Shown here piece after piece: positions 29,613 to 31,883 of a stretch of DNA of 31,883 bases. A model generated the notes under the pieces. The model searched no databases and had not been told where the DNA came from. It worked only from the letters and a program-made list of their open reading frames with translations. This DNA comes from a virus: positions 1 to 31,883 of IMG/VR virus record IMGVR_UViG_3300015360_000129. The stretch is one strand, 5' to 3'. Position 1 is the first letter of the stretch, and each line of letters starts with the position of its first letter. Position numbers and translations under genes: made by a program.

Positions 29613-30010
29613 AAAAACTCTGGGGGCAGAAGGCTTTGGTCGAGGAGATGAAAGAGAACTTAGCCGTGGCCTCCAAGTTACTAGAGGGTTTAAAGATGGA
29701 CGCCATGAAGGCGATGGAGGCGATGGAGCTAGATAAGCAGCACGTACCAGGGTGCGGCACGATTTTCCGGCAGAAGAATTTTTCTGTGAAGGTGCCGAAA
29801 AATCCTGAAGATAAAGAAGCACTGTTCAACTGGATTGCGGTGCATAAAGGCAAAGACGTGCTCGACAATATGATGTCGATTCACTCGGCCTCGCTCAACT
29901 CCTTTTATAAATCGGAGTTAGAGATTGCTAAAGAAGAAGGCAACGTAGACTTCGCGATACCAGGCATCGACATGCCGGAAGTTTACTGGACACTAGGGAT
30001 GCGTAAATGA
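29588..30010 (+). CDS. Early protein of unknown function (140 aa), possibly recombination-linked
   Basis: ATG 29588 has GAAGAGG at 7-8 bases; upstream starts at 29549 and 29582 lack spacing. Residues 1-60 are a charged helix (VEEMKENLAVASKLLEGLKM), the rest mixed alpha/beta (TIFRQKNFSVKVPKNPEDKE, then SLNSFYKSELEIAKEEG). It overlaps the putative ssDNA-binding protein gene by ATGA, so the two are likely partners in DNA replication or repair. I cannot name a family. Confidence 0.7.
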   Translation: MDDFVQAVKKLWGQKALVEEMKENLAVASKLLEGLKMDAMKAMEAMELDKQHVPGCGTIFRQKNFSVKVPKNPEDKEALFNWIAVHKGKDVLDNMMSIHSASLNSFYKSELEIAKEEGNVDFAIPGIDMPEVYWTLGMRK

Positions 30011-30885
30011 ACCAGGACTTTGATACCCGTGATGATGGTGACGAGCATGTAGAAAACCACCAGCCCCCCGCTGGTGTAACCCGGCTGGAAATCCCAGTCA
30101 TACAATATATGGAGCGAGATATGAGCGCAGTGATCAAGAGAGATGAAGCGAGTGTTGCGATGCTAGCTGAGTTTCAAGATCTGATGGACACCACGCCGGT
30201 AGATCGGAAGGACTTTTTAATACCGAAGCTACTGCTGATGCAGTCGATGACAAAGCTTGTGCAGGAGGAAAAGGCTAGGGTTGGCGAGATCAGGGGTTCG
30301 ATTGACCAGAACAAGATCGCCGACAAGGGCGGGGCTATCGAGATCATCCCGTTTGCTGTGTATAAAACCTGGGTCACGTTGTCGAAGCAAGGCTCTGAGT
30401 TCTTGGGCCAAGAGCCGATCACACCCCAGAATTGCAATTGGCCTCGTGAGCAGGTTAAAGACGGCGTGGAGGTATCGAACTTCGAGACGCTGAACTATTA
30501 CTGTCTTCTTCCTGAGGAGATCAGATACGGGATGTTCATGCCCTACGTCGTGAGCTTCCGGTCCACGAGCTACCAGGCTGGGAAAACCCTGGAGACGCAC
30601 CGTGCTCGCCTTCAGGAGTTTGGGAAACCTTTGCCGTTTAAAACATTTTGGCTCGGCAGCTTGGCTAAGAAGAACGACAAGGGTAATTTCTACGTTTTTA
30701 CGATTGCCGAGTCACGGGACACACTTGAGGAAGAGTTGAACGCAGTCAAGCACTGGCACAAGCTTGTGAAGCAAGGCGAGGCGAATGTTGACGAAACTGA
30801 GTTTACGAAAGTTGAGCCCGCATTCCAGGCGTCGGCTTCTGCTTACACGCCGCAAGATACTCGGTACGACGGCGATGAGTTTTAG
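30007..30885 (+). CDS. Putative ssDNA-binding protein (292 aa)
   Basis: ATG 30007 overlaps the preceding stop. The central part is beta-rich with aromatic and basic residues (IEIIPFAVYKTWVTLS, PYVVSFRSTSYQAGKTLETH, PFKTFWLGSLAKKNDKGNFY), as in an OB-fold. The C-terminus ends in a short acidic tip (RYDGDEF) after a Gln/Ser/Thr linker, the hallmark of bacterial and phage SSBs that recruit partners. Together with the SNF2 and primase-helicase genes this suggests a replication role. There is no classical SSB signature, so the function is inferred. Confidence 0.45.
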   Translation: MNQDFDTRDDGDEHVENHQPPAGVTRLEIPVIQYMERDMSAVIKRDEASVAMLAEFQDLMDTTPVDRKDFLIPKLLLMQSMTKLVQEEKARVGEIRGSIDQNKIADKGGAIEIIPFAVYKTWVTLSKQGSEFLGQEPITPQNCNWPREQVKDGVEVSNFETLNYYCLLPEEIRYGMFMPYVVSFRSTSYQAGKTLETHRARLQEFGKPLPFKTFWLGSLAKKNDKGNFYVFTIAESRDTLEEELNAVKHWHKLVKQGEANVDETEFTKVEPAFQASASAYTPQDTRYDGDEF

Positions 30886-30887
30886 CT

Positions 30888-31118
30888 TTGAAGTTTGACA
30901 CTCGAATAGATGCGATCTTCGAGCTGGGTGAGGACAGGGTGGTTTGGTACGAGCGTCTGTACTTGAAATATTCAGCACAGATGTTTCCCGAGCTTCCCGC
31001 CCTTACTTTCAACGCCCAAGGCTTTATCTCCAGAGCCTTTGCAGGATTTGTAATGGGTTATGCTGCGGCGTTTGCTGAAGTAAAAAAGAACCTGGATGAA
31101 GCACACAAGGAAAGTTGA
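30888..31118 (+). CDS. Small early protein of unknown function (76 aa), TTG start
   Basis: TTG 30888 gives MKFDTRIDAIFELGEDRVVW and begins two bases after the previous TAG; there is no good Shine-Dalgarno, so the start is uncertain. The sequence is compact alpha/beta with a hydrophobic C-terminal helix (AFAGFVMGYAAAFAEVKKNL). No family recognised. Codon use and spacing fit the operon. Confidence 0.55.
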   Translation: MKFDTRIDAIFELGEDRVVWYERLYLKYSAQMFPELPALTFNAQGFISRAFAGFVMGYAAAFAEVKKNLDEAHKES

Positions 31119-31121
31119 GAC

Positions 31122-31208
31122 ATGCAAGACCTTAACGTAGTTATTTTACAAAAAGGCAGTCACGAAAGTGCAGAGGCTGGGGTGTGTGCGATGGAAATCA
31201 CAGAATAA
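31122..31208 (+). pseudogene. 28-residue remnant of a common phage protein
   Basis: ATG 31122 to TAA 31208 encodes a peptide with VVILQKGSHESAEAGVCAME. I recall a similar opening (KGxHxSxEEGMCVMEA) at the start of longer phage proteins, where it continues into AGEPWSDHP. Here it stops after ITE, 13 bases before the next gene, so the rest is missing. It may be a remnant or a minimal form. The relation comes from memory of the motif and would need a search. Confidence 0.5.
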
Positions 31209-31221
31209 ATCAGGAGCAACC

Positions 31222-31883
31222 ATGCAAGCATTCCACAACGACACTGCGATCAAAGAAAAGTATCTAACGCGGGTGAGAGCGCACGCCGAAGCGGACGAGA
31301 TCATGAAGGGAAAGTACTGGGAGTTCGGGCGTGGTTGCGCAGTAGGTTGCACGATCCACAGCGATAATCATTCGGCGTATGAAGCAGAACTAGGCATCCC
31401 AAGAGTTTTAGCGCACTTGGAAGATGGGCTTTTTGAGCGCCTGCCACTGCCGCTAGCGAAGACGTGGCCGCTGCGTTTTTTGTCAGCGATAAAAGTAGGT
31501 GCGGATCTCTCGAAAGTGTGGCCGCTATTTGCAGTGTACTTGCTCACTGACGATACCCAGTGTGCGTCACAGCACCCGTCTTGCGCCCTCGTCGCTGAAG
31601 CATACACACGCGGGGTGCCCGTAAAGTGGAGTGAGGTTAGGCGCAAAGCCGCCTCCTCCTCCGCCGCCGCCGACTGCGCCGCCGCCACGTACGCCGCCGA
31701 CTGCGCCACCTCCGCCGCCTACGCCGCCGCCACGTACGCCTCCGCCGCCGCCTCCGCCGCCTACGCCTCCGCCGCCTACGCCTCCGCCACCTCCGCCGCC
31801 TACGCCGCTTCCGCCTACGCGCTCTCTCCCTCTGCTTTCTTGCCCGAGGCGGGTGCCAGGGCAAAAGCCACGGCAATCGCGGC
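31222..31883 (+). CDS. Phage protein with Ala-rich repeat tail, cut by window edge
   Basis: ATG 31222 with AGGAGC upstream. The N-terminal 130 or so residues (MQAFHNDTAIKEKYLTRVRA, then GKYWEFGRGCAVGCTIHSDN and YEAELGIPRVLAHLEDGLFE) match a widespread phage protein of unknown function as I remember it. From about residue 140 the sequence turns into an Ala/Ser/Tyr/Cys/Thr tail (units such as SAAYASAAYA) encoded by runs of GCC, TCC and TAC. It then reads LSPSAFLPEAGARAKATAIA and runs off the window. The long minus-strand Arg-rich frame here is a shadow of the repeats. Confidence 0.75.
   Translation, partial: MQAFHNDTAIKEKYLTRVRAHAEADEIMKGKYWEFGRGCAVGCTIHSDNHSAYEAELGIPRVLAHLEDGLFERLPLPLAKTWPLRFLSAIKVGADLSKVWPLFAVYLLTDDTQCASQHPSCALVAEAYTRGVPVKWSEVRRKAASSSAAADCAAATYAADCATSAAYAAATYASAAASAAYASAAYASATSAAYAASAYALSPSAFLPEAGARAKATAIA
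31648..31815. repeat. GCC/TCC triplet low-complexity tract in coding sequence
   Basis: About 170 bases consist mainly of GCC, TCC, TAC and ACG codons in frame with the Ala-rich protein. The base pattern is roughly triplet-periodic without a fixed longer unit, so slippage is likely to vary its length between related phages. Confidence 0.85.

Noticed and set aside
31637-31876. Arg-rich minus-strand frame of 79 codons
   Set aside because: It is the reverse complement of GCC/TCC codon runs in the Ala-rich protein gene and has no independent support.
1-31883. tRNA genes, integrase, CI-type repressor or endolysin
   Set aside because: None was recognised by eye on either strand; a tRNA scan and profile search would be needed to exclude diverged forms.

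Overview
This window reads as part of a tailed-phage (siphovirus-type) genome or a prophage of one. A complete head and tail morphogenesis cassette lies on the minus strand: terminase, HK97-type portal, protease and capsid, head-tail connector, tail tube, tail assembly chaperone and tape measure. An early or replication cassette runs the other way. No host housekeeping gene, integrase, tRNA, CI-type repressor or recognisable endolysin was seen, so neither the host nor a temperate lifestyle can be decided. The right and left edges are open: the tape measure (left) and an alanine-rich protein (right) both run off the window.

Layout. (1) 1-21759, minus strand, read right to left in transcription order: ribbon-helix-helix regulator, a 108-aa protein, terminase small and large subunits, a portal fused to a MuF-like domain, a prohead protease with a long scaffold-like tail, major capsid protein, five accessory virion-type proteins, a permuted NlpC/P60-like (YiiX-like) hydrolase, a small zinc-ribbon protein, an 87-aa protein, gp6-like connector, HK97 gp10-like protein, tail terminator, tail tube, a tail assembly chaperone with a -1 frameshift product, and a tape measure of more than 1,760 residues. 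Most stops and starts touch or overlap, so this looks like one long late operon. (2) 21877-23536: an IS200/IS605-type insertion sequence with divergent tnpA (HUH transposase) and tnpB (RNA-guided nuclease family). It sits in a tandem duplication of the ribbon-helix-helix gene and its upstream region and leaves only the first codons of the second copy. (3) 23580-23966: a 387-bp non-coding block with a 65-bp inverted repeat, two facing terminator-like hairpins and short GCTTTA-type repeats; it may be a control region or replication origin. (4) 23967-26348, minus strand: a primase-polymerase/SF3 helicase. (5) 26349-26497: a divergent promoter region. (6) 26498-31883, plus strand: a tightly overlapping early operon with small membrane proteins, a SNF2-type helicase, several small CxxC zinc-ribbon proteins, a possible ssDNA-binding protein and the Ala-rich protein.

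How it fits together: primase-helicase and the early operon would replicate and process DNA; TerS/TerL package it through the portal into a capsid built with the protease-scaffold protein; connector, terminator, tube, chaperone and tape measure build the long non-contractile tail. The observations most worth a second look are the predicted TnpB guide, which matches the phage's own intact regulator gene over 39 bases; a 47-bp triplication that creates a chain of coupled 16-residue mini-ORFs; the A8 frameshift site giving a Cys-containing chaperone extension; and the large inverted repeat beside the primase-helicase gene.
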